DNA of 64,000 nt, from assembly GCA_965205155.1 (NCBI GenBank), contig OZ242033.1, positions 2,976,001 to 3,040,000 of the forward strand, written 5' to 3'. The position numbers and the translations under genes are program-made. This stretch comes from Aldehydirespirator sp965205155 (lineage in GTDB: Bacteria; Actinomycetota; Acidimicrobiia; Acidimicrobiales; Aldehydirespiratoraceae). Shown here piece after piece: positions 1-7,154 of this stretch; within the stretch, counting starts at the first letter, position 1, and each line of letters starts with the position of its first letter. Under the pieces are notes generated by a model, which worked only from the letters and a program-made list of their open reading frames with translations, did no database searches and had not been told where the DNA came from.

Positions 1-344
1 TCGCCGAAGATGACCGCCGACACAACCCGGCAGTAGTCGGCGTCGACGCCGACGACGGTGCCGTCGGGCCGTGTCTCCGAGAAGATCACCCTGGTGCCGG
101 ACACGCCGCAGACCAGCCTGCCGCGCTCCTGCACCGTCTGCAGCAGGTCACCGCCCTGGGTGACCTCGACGGCGTCGGCCGCGGTGATGCTGGGCTCGTC
201 GGGGGCGGCGGTCTCCGCGGGCGGCGCGGCGTCCGCGGGCGGCGGCGCGCCGTCGTCGGCGCCATCGCCGCACGCGGCGGCGAGCAGCGTCACGGCGCAG
301 ACGACGGCCAGCGCGCTCCACGACACAGGCTTTGCGGAAGGCAT
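1..344 (-). CDS. Amino-acid ABC transporter substrate-binding lipoprotein (N-terminal part, runs off the left edge)
   Basis: Only the first 114 codons are present. A strong ribosome site (AGGAGG) lies just before the ATG at 344. The start encodes a lipoprotein signal peptide with lipobox LLAAACG, then an Ala/Pro/Asp-rich linker. After that comes the opening of a periplasmic binding fold resembling the general amino-acid binding protein family (LQTVQERGRLVCGVSG, then GVDADYCRVVSAVIFG). The family delivers amino acids to an ABC permease; the substrate cannot be told here. It lies 76 bases downstream of mpa on the same strand. It cannot be judged intact because its end is outside the window. Confidence 0.8.
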   Translation of the reverse strand, partial: MPSAKPVSWSALAVVCAVTLLAAACGDGADDGAPPPADAAPPAETAAPDEPSITAADAVEVTQGGDLLQTVQERGRLVCGVSGTRVIFSETRPDGTVVGVDADYCRVVSAVIFG

Positions 345-420
345 GGCTCCTCCTGGTTGGCTTGTTGGGACGGCGGACGACGGCTGGCGATGCCGCAGCC
401 CGCGCACGGTCGGCAACCGG

Positions 421-2175
421 CTACAGGTACTGGCCCGTCTGGACCCTCTCGATGGAGCGTCCGCCCGAGGCCATGTCCTCCTCGTCGCCGGACACGAGCG
501 TGCGCACGAACACGATGCGCTCGCCCTTCTTGCCCGAGATCCGGGCCCAGTCGTCGGGGTTGGTGGTGTTGGGCAGGTCCTCGTGCTCCTTGAACTCCTG
601 GCGCACGGAGGCGAGCAGATCGTTGGTCAGGATGCCGCGGGCCCCTCCGGCGATCTCGCGCTTGATGGCCAGCTTCTTGGCCCGCCGGACCACGTTCTCG
701 ATCATCGCCCCCGAGGCGAAGTCCCGGTAGTACATGACCTCCTTGTCGCCGTTCTGGTACGTGACCTCCAGGAACCGGTTGGGATCGGCGGGCCTGTACA
801 TGTCGTCAACGGTCTGCTCGATCATGCCCCGCACCGCCTTGTCGGGATCCCCCCCGCCGACGGTGTCGACCATCTCGGACGCGATCGGCAGGCTCGGAGT
901 CAGGTAGCGGGCGAAGATCGACGCGGCCGCCTCGGCGTCGGGCCGCTCGATCTTGATCTTCACGTCAAGGCGACCGGGACGGAGGATGGCAGGGTCGATG
1001 AGGTCCTCCCGGTTGGAGGCCCCGATCACGATGACGTTGCGGAGTGCCTCGACCCCGTCGATCTCGGCCAGCAGCTGGGGCACGATGGTCGACTCGATGT
1101 CGGAGCTGATTCCGGAGCCGCGGGTGCGGAACAGCGACTCCATCTCGTCGAAGAAGACGATGACGGGCCAGCCCTGCTCGCTCTTCTCCCGGGCCCGCTG
1201 GAACACCAGGCGGATCTGGCGCTCGGTCTCCCCCACGTACTTGTTGAGCAGCTCGGGTCCCTTGATGTTCAGGAAGAAGCTGCGGGCCCGGGCGTCGCCC
1301 GACAGCTCCGACACCTTGCTGGCAAGGCTGTTGGCCACCGCCTTGGCAATAAGGGTCTTCCCGCAGCCCGGCGGCCCGTAGAGCAGCACGCCCTTGGGCG
1401 CGGGCAGGTCGTACTCGGCGAACAGGGTGTGGTGCACGAACGGCAGCTCCACCGCGTCGGTGATCTGCTCGATCTGGGTGTCGAGGCCGCCGACATCGTC
1501 GTAGCAGGTGTCGGGCACCTCCTCCAGGATGAGGTCCTCCACCTCGGGACGGGGCAGCCGCTCGATGACCAGGTCGCCCGAGGCGTCGATGAGCACGTTG
1601 TCGCCGCTGCGGATCGGGCCGGCCGAGACCACCGCGCCGAGCTCGACCACCCGCTCCTCGTCGGCCCGTCCCAGCACCACGGCCCGGTCGCCCCCGGGCA
1701 GCAGTTCCTTGACCGTGGCGACCTCTCCGGTACGGTCCGGCCGGCGGGCCAGCACCACGCTGAACGACTCGTTGAGAGCGACCTCCTCGCCGGCCTTTAG
1801 ATCGTCGGCGAGGTCGGGATGGACCGCGACCCGCATCTTGCGGCCTCCGGCCCGCACGTCCACGGTGCCGTCGTCGTTGCACCCCAGCACGGTGCCGTAA
1901 CCGCTGGGCGGCTGGGTGAGTTTCTCGACTTCCTCGCGCAGCGAGCCGATGTGCTCGCGCGCGTCGCGCAGCATGGTGGTGAGCCGCTCGTTCTGGGACA
2001 CGGCCTGGGTCAGACGGCCCTTCGTGTCGGCCAGCCGCTCCTCGAGCATCCTCACCCTCTTGGGCGCGTCGTGCAGGCGCCGCCGCAGCGAGGCAACCTC
2101 GCCCTCGAGCTCGGACACAAGCTGGCGCAGGCGCTCCAGATCTTGCGCCGAATCGCCTAAGCCGGCCTCGCTCAC
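421..2175 (-). CDS. mpa: Proteasome-associated AAA+ ATPase (Mpa/ARC)
   Basis: The 584-residue product is a full-length actinobacterial proteasome ATPase. Residues 1-88 are a coiled coil that in this family binds Pup-tagged proteins. Two OB-type interdomain segments follow to about residue 210, then an AAA+ module with Walker A GPPGCGKT near 267 and Walker B VIVFFDE. The last residues, GQYL, match the C-terminal docking tail that inserts into the 20S core. It unfolds pupylated proteins and feeds them to the proteasome. No pup, dop, prcB or prcA is visible in the window; the left neighbour is a transporter gene instead. The start ATG at 2175 has an AGGAGGTGAG-like ribosome site. Confidence 0.96.
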   Translation of the reverse strand: MSEAGLGDSAQDLERLRQLVSELEGEVASLRRRLHDAPKRVRMLEERLADTKGRLTQAVSQNERLTTMLRDAREHIGSLREEVEKLTQPPSGYGTVLGCNDDGTVDVRAGGRKMRVAVHPDLADDLKAGEEVALNESFSVVLARRPDRTGEVATVKELLPGGDRAVVLGRADEERVVELGAVVSAGPIRSGDNVLIDASGDLVIERLPRPEVEDLILEEVPDTCYDDVGGLDTQIEQITDAVELPFVHHTLFAEYDLPAPKGVLLYGPPGCGKTLIAKAVANSLASKVSELSGDARARSFFLNIKGPELLNKYVGETERQIRLVFQRAREKSEQGWPVIVFFDEMESLFRTRGSGISSDIESTIVPQLLAEIDGVEALRNVIVIGASNREDLIDPAILRPGRLDVKIKIERPDAEAAASIFARYLTPSLPIASEMVDTVGGGDPDKAVRGMIEQTVDDMYRPADPNRFLEVTYQNGDKEVMYYRDFASGAMIENVVRRAKKLAIKREIAGGARGILTNDLLASVRQEFKEHEDLPNTTNPDDWARISGKKGERIVFVRTLVSGDEEDMASGGRSIERVQTGQYL

Positions 2176-2307
2176 AGCTCACCTCCTGCATTGCCTCGTC
2201 GGCTGCGGTAGGACGACACCCTAGACCGCACTGACACCGGACTGTGCATTCATGCCGCCCAGCACATGCTCTCCTGCGCCAAACTGGAGAGTTCCGGGAC
2301 GGTGATG

Positions 2308-2360
2308 TTGGCAATAGTCAGGGCTACTTGGCAATCTTTGGAACCAGAAGACGCTATGCT
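2308..2360 (+). promoter_or_regulatory. Candidate promoter/operator for the ferredoxin gene
   Basis: The 278-base gap between the divergent mpa and ferredoxin genes holds two identical octamers, TTGGCAAT, at 2308-2315 and 2328-2335. They are exactly 20 bases apart, about two helical turns. A TATGCT -10-like hexamer follows at 2355-2360. The paired spacing looks like a regulator binding site. No regulator gene is nearby, so this is inference. Confidence 0.35.
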
Positions 2361-2453
2361 CTAGTCAAGAGCAGCCCGCCGAGGGCCGCTCCGACTGAGT
2401 CGGGCCCCGCTTCCCCCTAGAGAGCCCCGCTGAAGAGAGGTAACTCCACCGAC

Positions 2454-2687
2454 ATGAAGGTCTGGATTGATCAGGACTTGTGCACGGGAGACGGCTTGTG
2501 CGAGGAGATTGCTCCCGATGTCTTCACCCTTCTTGACGACGGGCTCGCTTATGTGGTGGAGGACGGCCATGTCTTCTCCGATCCCGGTGGGCCGGACGGG
2601 CTGGCCGCGGTTCCCGACGGGCAGGAGGAGGCCGTGATCGAGTCGGCCGAGGAATGCCCCGGGGAGTGCATCTTCATAGAGGTGTGA
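2454..2687 (+). CDS. Ferredoxin, probable [3Fe-4S] type
   Basis: The protein has 77 residues. The cluster motif is Cys10-x2-Asp13-x2-Cys16, with Cys68-Pro69 near the end. The aspartate at the place of the second cysteine is typical of [3Fe-4S] ferredoxins that serve cytochromes P450 or other oxygenases. An extra Cys72 follows. It acts as a small soluble electron carrier; the partner is unknown and no P450 gene lies in the window. It is divergent from mpa. AGAGAGG lies 13 bases before the ATG, somewhat far for a ribosome site. Confidence 0.85.
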   Translation: MKVWIDQDLCTGDGLCEEIAPDVFTLLDDGLAYVVEDGHVFSDPGGPDGLAAVPDGQEEAVIESAEECPGECIFIEV

Positions 2688-2741
2688 GGCCCGCCCCGAC
2701 CTAGGGCCGCACCTCAAGTCCCAAGCATCACCGCAGGCGGC

Positions 2742-3602
2742 TCAGCCGCAGTCGGGGAGCACCGCCGGCTGGAACAGGTCGGACGAGTCGAGCAGCCTTT
2801 CCACCGCGCCGGACCGGGTGGCGTAGGCGACCCCGCCGCCCCCGCGCCGGGAGGCGCCCCAGGCCACACCCACCGCGGCGATCCGTCCGTCCAGCTCGGC
2901 CACCAGGGCCGCGCCGGAGTCGCCCACCTCGGTGTCGGCGGCCAGCAGCCACGAGGGCCGCTCGATCCGGTCGCCCCCGCCCACCGGCTCGGTGCGCACC
3001 GTCACCGGCCGGTCTATGCGGAACGGTGTCGGGTCGGGCGCGCCCTCCTCCTCCCAGGCCAGCACTGCGCCCAGCGTCCCGTCGGGGGCCGCCTCGCTGA
3101 GGGGAAGGGGACGCAGGCCCGCGCCCGGCACCCGCAGCACGGCCAGGTCGTTCACCGGATCGAAGGCCACCGTCACCGCGGCCAGCCGGCGGCCGTCCGC
3201 CAGCTCGACCTCAGGCTCCTCCATGCCGACCATCAGGTGCGCGATCGTCACCACCAGGTCGCCGTCCCGGACCCCGAACCCGCTGCCCTCCCGCACGATC
3301 CCCCGGCACGCCGGCGCCGCGACCCTGACCGACGAGGCCACCGCCGCAGCCAGGTCCGCCTCCGAGAGGCCGTGATCGTCGGGCACCGGACCCGGATCGG
3401 GAGGATCGTCCAGCGGCGGCCGGGTGGAGGTCGGCGCCGGATCGCTCCCGGAGCCCGGAGTGGCCGGAGCCGGCGCCGACCGGTCCGGCCCCGACTCCGT
3501 CAACCCACCCCGGATCGCATCCACGGCCACGGCCACACCCGCTCCCGCCAAGACCACGGCGACGGCCGTGGCCGCAGTGCGCCACCGCGCCGGCCGTCTC
3601 AC
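2742..3602 (-). CDS. Membrane-anchored trypsin-like serine protease
   Basis: I start the gene at the GTG at 3602, which overlaps the trmI stop codon (GTGA), giving 286 residues. The longer open frame upstream lies inside trmI. An N-terminal membrane segment (about residues 8-27, TAATAVAVVLAGAGVAV) is followed by a Pro/Asp-rich linker and a chymotrypsin-like domain. Likely catalytic residues are His in VVTIAHLM, Asp in DPVNDLAVLRV and Ser in GDSGAALV. There is no PDZ domain, unlike DegP/HtrA. It probably cleaves extracytoplasmic proteins. It is translationally coupled to trmI, but no functional link is evident. Confidence 0.8.
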   Translation of the reverse strand: MRRPARWRTAATAVAVVLAGAGVAVAVDAIRGGLTESGPDRSAPAPATPGSGSDPAPTSTRPPLDDPPDPGPVPDDHGLSEADLAAAVASSVRVAAPACRGIVREGSGFGVRDGDLVVTIAHLMVGMEEPEVELADGRRLAAVTVAFDPVNDLAVLRVPGAGLRPLPLSEAAPDGTLGAVLAWEEEGAPDPTPFRIDRPVTVRTEPVGGGDRIERPSWLLAADTEVGDSGAALVAELDGRIAAVGVAWGASRRGGGGVAYATRSGAVERLLDSSDLFQPAVLPDCG

Positions 3603-4375
3603 GAAGCGGTGAGCCGGCTCACCGTCAGGAAGCCGGTGTGGGCCACCATGCGGTGGTTGGGGCGCACCGCGTCGCCCTCGACATGCCAACCGCGGTGCAG
3701 CACCTCGACGGTGTCGTGCAGACCGAACGGTGAGTCGTCCAGCGCCTGTCGCAGCCTCTGGACCTGCACGATGCTCGGTGTGTAGGCCAGCAGGATGCCG
3801 CCCGTGCGCAGCGCCCCCGCCGCACCGGCGACGACCCGCCACGGCTCGGGCAGGTCGAGCACCACCCGGTCGAGGTCGGTCTCGTCGATGCCCTCGTAGA
3901 CGTCGCGAATCTCGGTGCGGTAACGCTCAAGCGCCTCGGTGCCGCAGAAGCGCTCCACATTGGCCCGGGCCCGGGCACAGAAGTCCTCACGCCGTTCGTA
4001 GCCGGACACGACCGCGCCCGCCCGCAGCAGCGACATCGACAGCGCTCCGGAGCCGACCCCGGCCTCGAGCACCCTGGCGCCCGGATGGATGTCGGCCAGG
4101 ACGAGGATCGCCCCCGTGTCCTTGGGATACACCACCTGCGCCCCCCGCGGCATCTTCAGCACCGCGTCGGCCAGGGTCGGACGCAGAGCCAGGAACGCGG
4201 CACCCCGCGACGACTTCAGCCTGGTTCCCTCCGGTGCGCCGATGATGTCGTCGTGGTCGATCACGCCGGTGTGAGTGTGGAACTCGCGGCCGGCCGCCAG
4301 GTCGACCAGGTAGCGGCGGTTCTTGCGGTCGATGAGCAGGACCGGCTCGCCCGCCTCGAACGGTCCGGCGGTCAT
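3599..4375 (-). CDS. trmI: tRNA (adenine-58-N1)-methyltransferase TrmI
   Basis: The 258-residue protein has the family layout: an N-terminal beta domain, then a Rossmann methyltransferase with S-adenosylmethionine motif EAGVGSG at 104-110 and the DLPEPW motif at 174-179. It makes m1A58 in the T-arm of tRNA as a homotetramer. It lies downstream of ttuB and ttuA, which thiolate U54 in the same arm. Its start codon overlaps the stop of a 12-codon minigene made by a local duplication (see 4359-4426). Its 3' end overlaps the protease gene. Confidence 0.93.
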   Translation of the reverse strand: MTAGPFEAGEPVLLIDRKNRRYLVDLAAGREFHTHTGVIDHDDIIGAPEGTRLKSSRGAAFLALRPTLADAVLKMPRGAQVVYPKDTGAILVLADIHPGARVLEAGVGSGALSMSLLRAGAVVSGYERREDFCARARANVERFCGTEALERYRTEIRDVYEGIDETDLDRVVLDLPEPWRVVAGAAGALRTGGILLAYTPSIVQVQRLRQALDDSPFGLHDTVEVLHRGWHVEGDAVRPNHRMVAHTGFLTVSRLTAS

Positions 4376-4426
4376 GGGGCGTCGCGGTCGCGGAACGGTC
4401 CGGCGGTCATGGGGCGTCGCGGTCGG
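4359..4426. repeat. 33-bp perfect direct repeat at the ttuA/trmI junction
   Basis: Positions 4359-4391 and 4394-4426 are identical. The duplicated unit (period 35 bases) carries the last codons of ttuA with its stop and the first codons of trmI with its start. The result is that the ancestral ATGA junction is present twice, and a short reading frame has been created between the two genes. Confidence 0.95.
4372..4410 (-). other. 12-codon minigene between ttuA and trmI
   Basis: On the minus strand, ATG at 4410 overlaps the ttuA stop (ATGA). The frame reads MTAGPFRDRDAP and ends with a TGA that overlaps the trmI ATG at 4375. The chain ttuA, minigene, trmI is therefore linked by two ATGA overlaps. 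The peptide begins with the same six residues as TrmI because it is a duplicated start. Whether it is translated is unknown; it could tune coupling to trmI or be neutral. Confidence 0.5.
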
Positions 4427-5345
4427 GGATGCGCACCGGTGCCGGAGTCGTGGCCCGTTCGGTCAGGCGGCAGAACGCGCACACGCCGGCGTCGGTGGGC
4501 GACCCGCACCGCTCGCACGGCGCCAGATCGGCCCGGTCCCGTTCCACCTCGGTCCGGAAGCGCTCTGAGGCCCTCTCGAGGAAGCCGAAGTAGAAGTCGT
4601 GCTTGGCGCCGGGCGACTGCACTTCGATGTCGTTGAGCGCGGCCTTGTAGGCGAGGTGCTTGTTGCCGACCGCCATGGGGCACTCCTCGACGATGTAGTC
4701 GATTCCCCTCAGGAGGCAGTAGGCCGCGGTCTCTCTCTCGGTCAGCCGGACCAGGGGCTTCACCTTCCGGGGGAATCCGTCACGGGCCTCCAGCACCGGC
4801 AGCTGCCGGCCCAGGTACTCGGTCTGCCAACGCAAGGCATTGCCCATGAGCACCGCAGCCTCGTCGTCGAGGTTGTGCCCGGTGGCGAGGGCGTCGTAGC
4901 CGCCCCGCCGGGCCGCCTCGTCGAACAGGTGCCTCTTCGACAGGCCGCAGGCCGAGCACGGTGCCCGCCTGGCGGCGCGAGCGCCGGTGGGGATGTCGAA
5001 GCCGTGGCTCTGCAGCAGGTCGACGGTGTGGAGGGTGAGATCCCGGCTCTCGGCGTAACGGTGGGCGTAGCCGGCGGACTCCTCGCTGTAGTCGCCGATG
5101 CCCAGCCCCAGGTAGAAGCCGTCGGCGTCGTAGCCCAGGTCGACTAGTATGTCCCACAGGGCCAGGCTGTCCTTGCCGCCCGACACCGCCACCAGCACAC
5201 GCTCGCCGGGCTGCAGCATTCCGAAGCGTCGGATGGCCTTCTGCACCTGGTCGCGACACAACCGCAGGAAGTGCTCCCGGCAGAAGTTGGCGTTGTGGCG
5301 CCGGATGTCGATCACCGCCGCACCGCGGCACACCCGGCACTTCAC
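4407..5345 (-). CDS. ttuA: tRNA U54 2-sulfurtransferase TtuA-like
   Basis: The 312-residue protein is a TtcA/TtuA-family PP-loop enzyme. It has an N-terminal zinc finger (Cys3, Cys6, Cys22, His25 region), the ATP PP-loop SGGKDS at 55-60, cluster cysteines in PCSAC and EECP, and a C-terminal zinc finger CERCGSPTDAGVCAFC. That two-finger layout separates TtuA from the C32 enzyme TtcA. It adenylates U54 and inserts sulfur delivered by a TtuB-type carrier. The GTG start at 5345 overlaps the ttuB stop (GTGA), so the pair is probably translated together. Confidence 0.88.
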   Translation of the reverse strand: MKCRVCRGAAVIDIRRHNANFCREHFLRLCRDQVQKAIRRFGMLQPGERVLVAVSGGKDSLALWDILVDLGYDADGFYLGLGIGDYSEESAGYAHRYAESRDLTLHTVDLLQSHGFDIPTGARAARRAPCSACGLSKRHLFDEAARRGGYDALATGHNLDDEAAVLMGNALRWQTEYLGRQLPVLEARDGFPRKVKPLVRLTERETAAYCLLRGIDYIVEECPMAVGNKHLAYKAALNDIEVQSPGAKHDFYFGFLERASERFRTEVERDRADLAPCERCGSPTDAGVCAFCRLTERATTPAPVRIPDRDAP

Positions 5346-5584
5346 CGCAGCCCCGCCGTCATTGCCGCACCCGGCCCTTCACGCAGCCCGGCCCCTCCCG
5401 ATATCACGCTGCGGATCTCCACCGAGGCGTCCGCCGCCAGGGTGCGGTCGCCCGCTACCAGCTCGCCGTCGCATATCACGAGATGCGACTCCCGGTTCAA
5501 CTCCAGGCGCTGCAGCAGGTCGCGCACCGTCACCGGACCCTCGACCTCCATCTCCCTGGTCGGGTTGCGCAGCACGACTCGCAT
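5342..5584 (-). CDS. ttuB: ThiS/MoaD-like sulfur carrier, TtuB type
   Basis: I place the start at the ATG at 5584, giving 80 residues. The fold is the small ubiquitin-like sulfur carrier (RVVLRNPTREMEVEGPVTVRD, later DRTLAADASVEIRSVISGG). Active carriers end in Gly-Gly, whose carboxylate is converted to a thiocarboxylate. Here the Gly-Gly at about 63-64 is followed by 16 further residues (AGLREGPGAAMTAGLR). A protease would have to expose it, as happens for some other carriers of this class, or the tail may be tolerated. It directly precedes and overlaps ttuA. Confidence 0.75.
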   Translation of the reverse strand: MRVVLRNPTREMEVEGPVTVRDLLQRLELNRESHLVICDGELVAGDRTLAADASVEIRSVISGGAGLREGPGAAMTAGLR

Positions 5585-5607
5585 CGGACCAGCGTGGCGC
5601 GGCCGCG

Positions 5608-5835
5608 TCAGCCGCGGTTGCTCCTGAGGTGCCGGACCTCGATTCCGGCACCCGGCTCGAGCCGTTCCTCCAACACTGTCGTGGGCTCGCGGGGTCCCAT
5701 CGCCCGGCGCGCCAGCTTGACCGCGCCCTGCGCGACGAATACCGCGAACCACAACCGCGAGCTGCCGAGCAGGCCGCGTCGCATGGCCCGGCGTGCGATC
5801 CAGGCTCCGGCCGCCTTCCCGCCGACCAGCCCCAT
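5608..5835 (-). CDS. Small conserved protein of unknown function
   Basis: The 75-residue product is basic at the N-terminus (GAWIARRAMRRGLL), has a moderately hydrophobic middle stretch (SRLWFAVFVAQGAVKLA) and ends in a short polar tail (LEERLEPGAGIEVRHL). The tail resembles other small actinobacterial membrane-associated proteins, but I do not recognise a named family. It is three bases downstream of the 5839-6051 gene and 23 bases upstream of ttuB, so it is likely in one operon with both. Confidence 0.6.
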   Translation of the reverse strand: MGLVGGKAAGAWIARRAMRRGLLGSSRLWFAVFVAQGAVKLARRAMGPREPTTVLEERLEPGAGIEVRHLRSNRG

Positions 5836-5838
5836 TCC

Positions 5839-6051
5839 TCAGACCCGCCTTACCTCTACGACAGTCCTGCGGAGCCGGCCGGCCCTCCGTCCCAACAGGT
5901 AGGCGAGGCCGATCAGGACGCCCGCGGCCGCGGCCGCTCCGTACGCGACCTTGACGAGAAGCGGCTGGGTGTCCCGGTCGACGTCGGCCTGGAGGTCGCG
6001 CAGGGCGTCCTCCAGCGAGTCGCGGGTGATCCGATCCGATCCCGCCGTCAT
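5839..6051 (-). CDS. Small single-pass membrane protein
   Basis: The ATG at 6051 overlaps the stop of the upstream holin-like gene (ATGA), giving 70 residues. An acidic helix (TRDSLEDALRDLQADVDRD) precedes one membrane segment (KVAYGAAAAAGVLIGLAYLLG) and a basic tail. This layout resembles DUF3618-like actinobacterial proteins found next to holin-like proteins, but the match is from memory of the pattern. It probably works with the neighbouring membrane proteins at the envelope. The longer frame upstream overlaps another gene and is not credible. Confidence 0.65.
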   Translation of the reverse strand: MTAGSDRITRDSLEDALRDLQADVDRDTQPLLVKVAYGAAAAAGVLIGLAYLLGRRAGRLRRTVVEVRRV

Positions 6052-6347
6052 CGCAAGCCTCGCTTGCCGACCTGGCGCAACAGCGCCGCGATGACGACGA
6101 CCAGCGCGCCGACCGCGATCAGGTAGGGAATCCACGACCGGTTCCCCTCGAAGGCGGCGCCCGTCTCGGTCTGCAGAGCGCGGAGCAGCGAGAGCAGTAG
6201 CAGGACCACCCCCACGACCAGCGCAACGCTTCCGGCCAGGCCCATCGACACCCATCGCCCGGCGCCTCGCAGCGGACCGAGCAACTCCTGGCGCGCGTAG
6301 GCCTTCACCAGGTCCACGACTTCTGCTACGCCCTGCCTGCGTGCCAA
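6048..6347 (-). CDS. Putative holin-superfamily III (phage_holin_3_6-like) membrane protein
   Basis: I start at the TTG at 6347 because GGAGG lies seven bases upstream. The longer open frame runs back through a dispersed repeat. The 99-residue product has a short amphipathic start (VAEVVDLVKAYARQELLG) and two membrane helices separated by a short loop. That matches the actinobacterial Phage_holin_3_6 family, which despite its name is chromosomal and of unclear role. It overlaps the next small membrane gene by four bases. Confidence 0.7.
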   Translation of the reverse strand: MARRQGVAEVVDLVKAYARQELLGPLRGAGRWVSMGLAGSVALVVGVVLLLLSLLRALQTETGAAFEGNRSWIPYLIAVGALVVVIAALLRQVGKRGLR

Positions 6348-6410
6348 ACCCGGACCTCCGGCCCTATAGCGAGCCTTCACGCTACCCGGTGCCCAGTTCG
6401 ATCCGAGCCA

Positions 6411-6473
6411 GAGGCCGAGCGGAGCGAGGCCGTGGCCCGAGCGGCCCGTGAGCGAAGCGAACAAGAGCGGGAG
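6411..6473 (+). repeat. Dispersed repeat, copy 1 (short form)
   Basis: It starts with CCAGAGGCCGAGC at 6408 and continues with GGCCGTGGCCCGAGC and GCGAACAAGAGCGGG. Similarity to copy 2 extends about 15 bases further (CAACGCTGC). It lies between the holin-like gene and the LON-domain gene, antisense to both, where it opens a spurious 5' extension of the holin-like frame. Confidence 0.92.
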
Positions 6474-6495
6474 ACACAACGCTGCACCCGAGGCG

Positions 6496-7137
6496 CTAGA
6501 CCCAGTGTGATCTTGCCCGCAACAACTCCACCGCGTCGGCCACCACACGGTGGGCTACGGCGAGCCGCTGGTTGGCGCTCGGGGTGCACAGCACCTCGTA
6601 GCGGTCAAGCGGGCCGAGTGGAGTCAGGGCTACGGCCCGGTAGGCGGCCTCGGCCGGGTCGTTGCCCAGATCGACGGGAGCCGGCTCGGCCGTGGTGGGC
6701 GGCGGCCCGGACCCGAAACGGAGGCGACTGGCCAGGCTGCGGGCCTCCGTGACCAGTCCGGACAGCCGTCGCAGCAGCTCGGGGGCCTCTGACCACTCGT
6801 CTTCGGGCTCGTCGGGCCAGTCCTCGGTCTCGGCGCAGGGATATGGATCGTCGGGAAGCCAGTGCCGCACCCGGATGCGACGGATTCCCAGCGCCATCAC
6901 CAGCAGCCGGCCGTCGGCCAACTGTTGGGTCTCCACCACGCGGGCCATGGTGGCCACATCGCACCGCACATCGCCGCCCCCGACCTCCCGGCCGCGCTCG
7001 ATCAGCACCACGCCCATCTGGTGATCGGTCTCCACGACGGTGTCGAGCATGGCCACGTAGCGCGGCTCGAAGACGTGGAGCGGCAGCGGCAACCCGGGCA
7101 GGAGGACCGACTGGAGCGCGAACATCGGCGTGGCCAT
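6496..7137 (-). CDS. LON substrate-binding domain protein
   Basis: The 213-residue protein is a stand-alone LON N-terminal domain (PF02190 type): PLPLHVFEPRYVAMLDTVVETD near the start and GRLLVMALGIRRIRVRHW in the middle, then a helical tail. It has no ATPase or protease domain. In full Lon this domain recognises substrates; in stand-alone bacterial versions the function is not established. It lies 17 bases downstream of the carboxypeptidase gene and probably shares its transcript. Confidence 0.82.
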   Translation of the reverse strand: MATPMFALQSVLLPGLPLPLHVFEPRYVAMLDTVVETDHQMGVVLIERGREVGGGDVRCDVATMARVVETQQLADGRLLVMALGIRRIRVRHWLPDDPYPCAETEDWPDEPEDEWSEAPELLRRLSGLVTEARSLASRLRFGSGPPPTTAEPAPVDLGNDPAEAAYRAVALTPLGPLDRYEVLCTPSANQRLAVAHRVVADAVELLRARSHWV

Positions 7138-7154
7138 CGTGCCGGCCCCCGCTC

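Noticed and set aside
58..1800. A 580-codon plus-strand frame at the left end
   Set aside because: It is antisense to mpa and the lipoprotein gene, both strongly supported, and has repetitive shadow composition.
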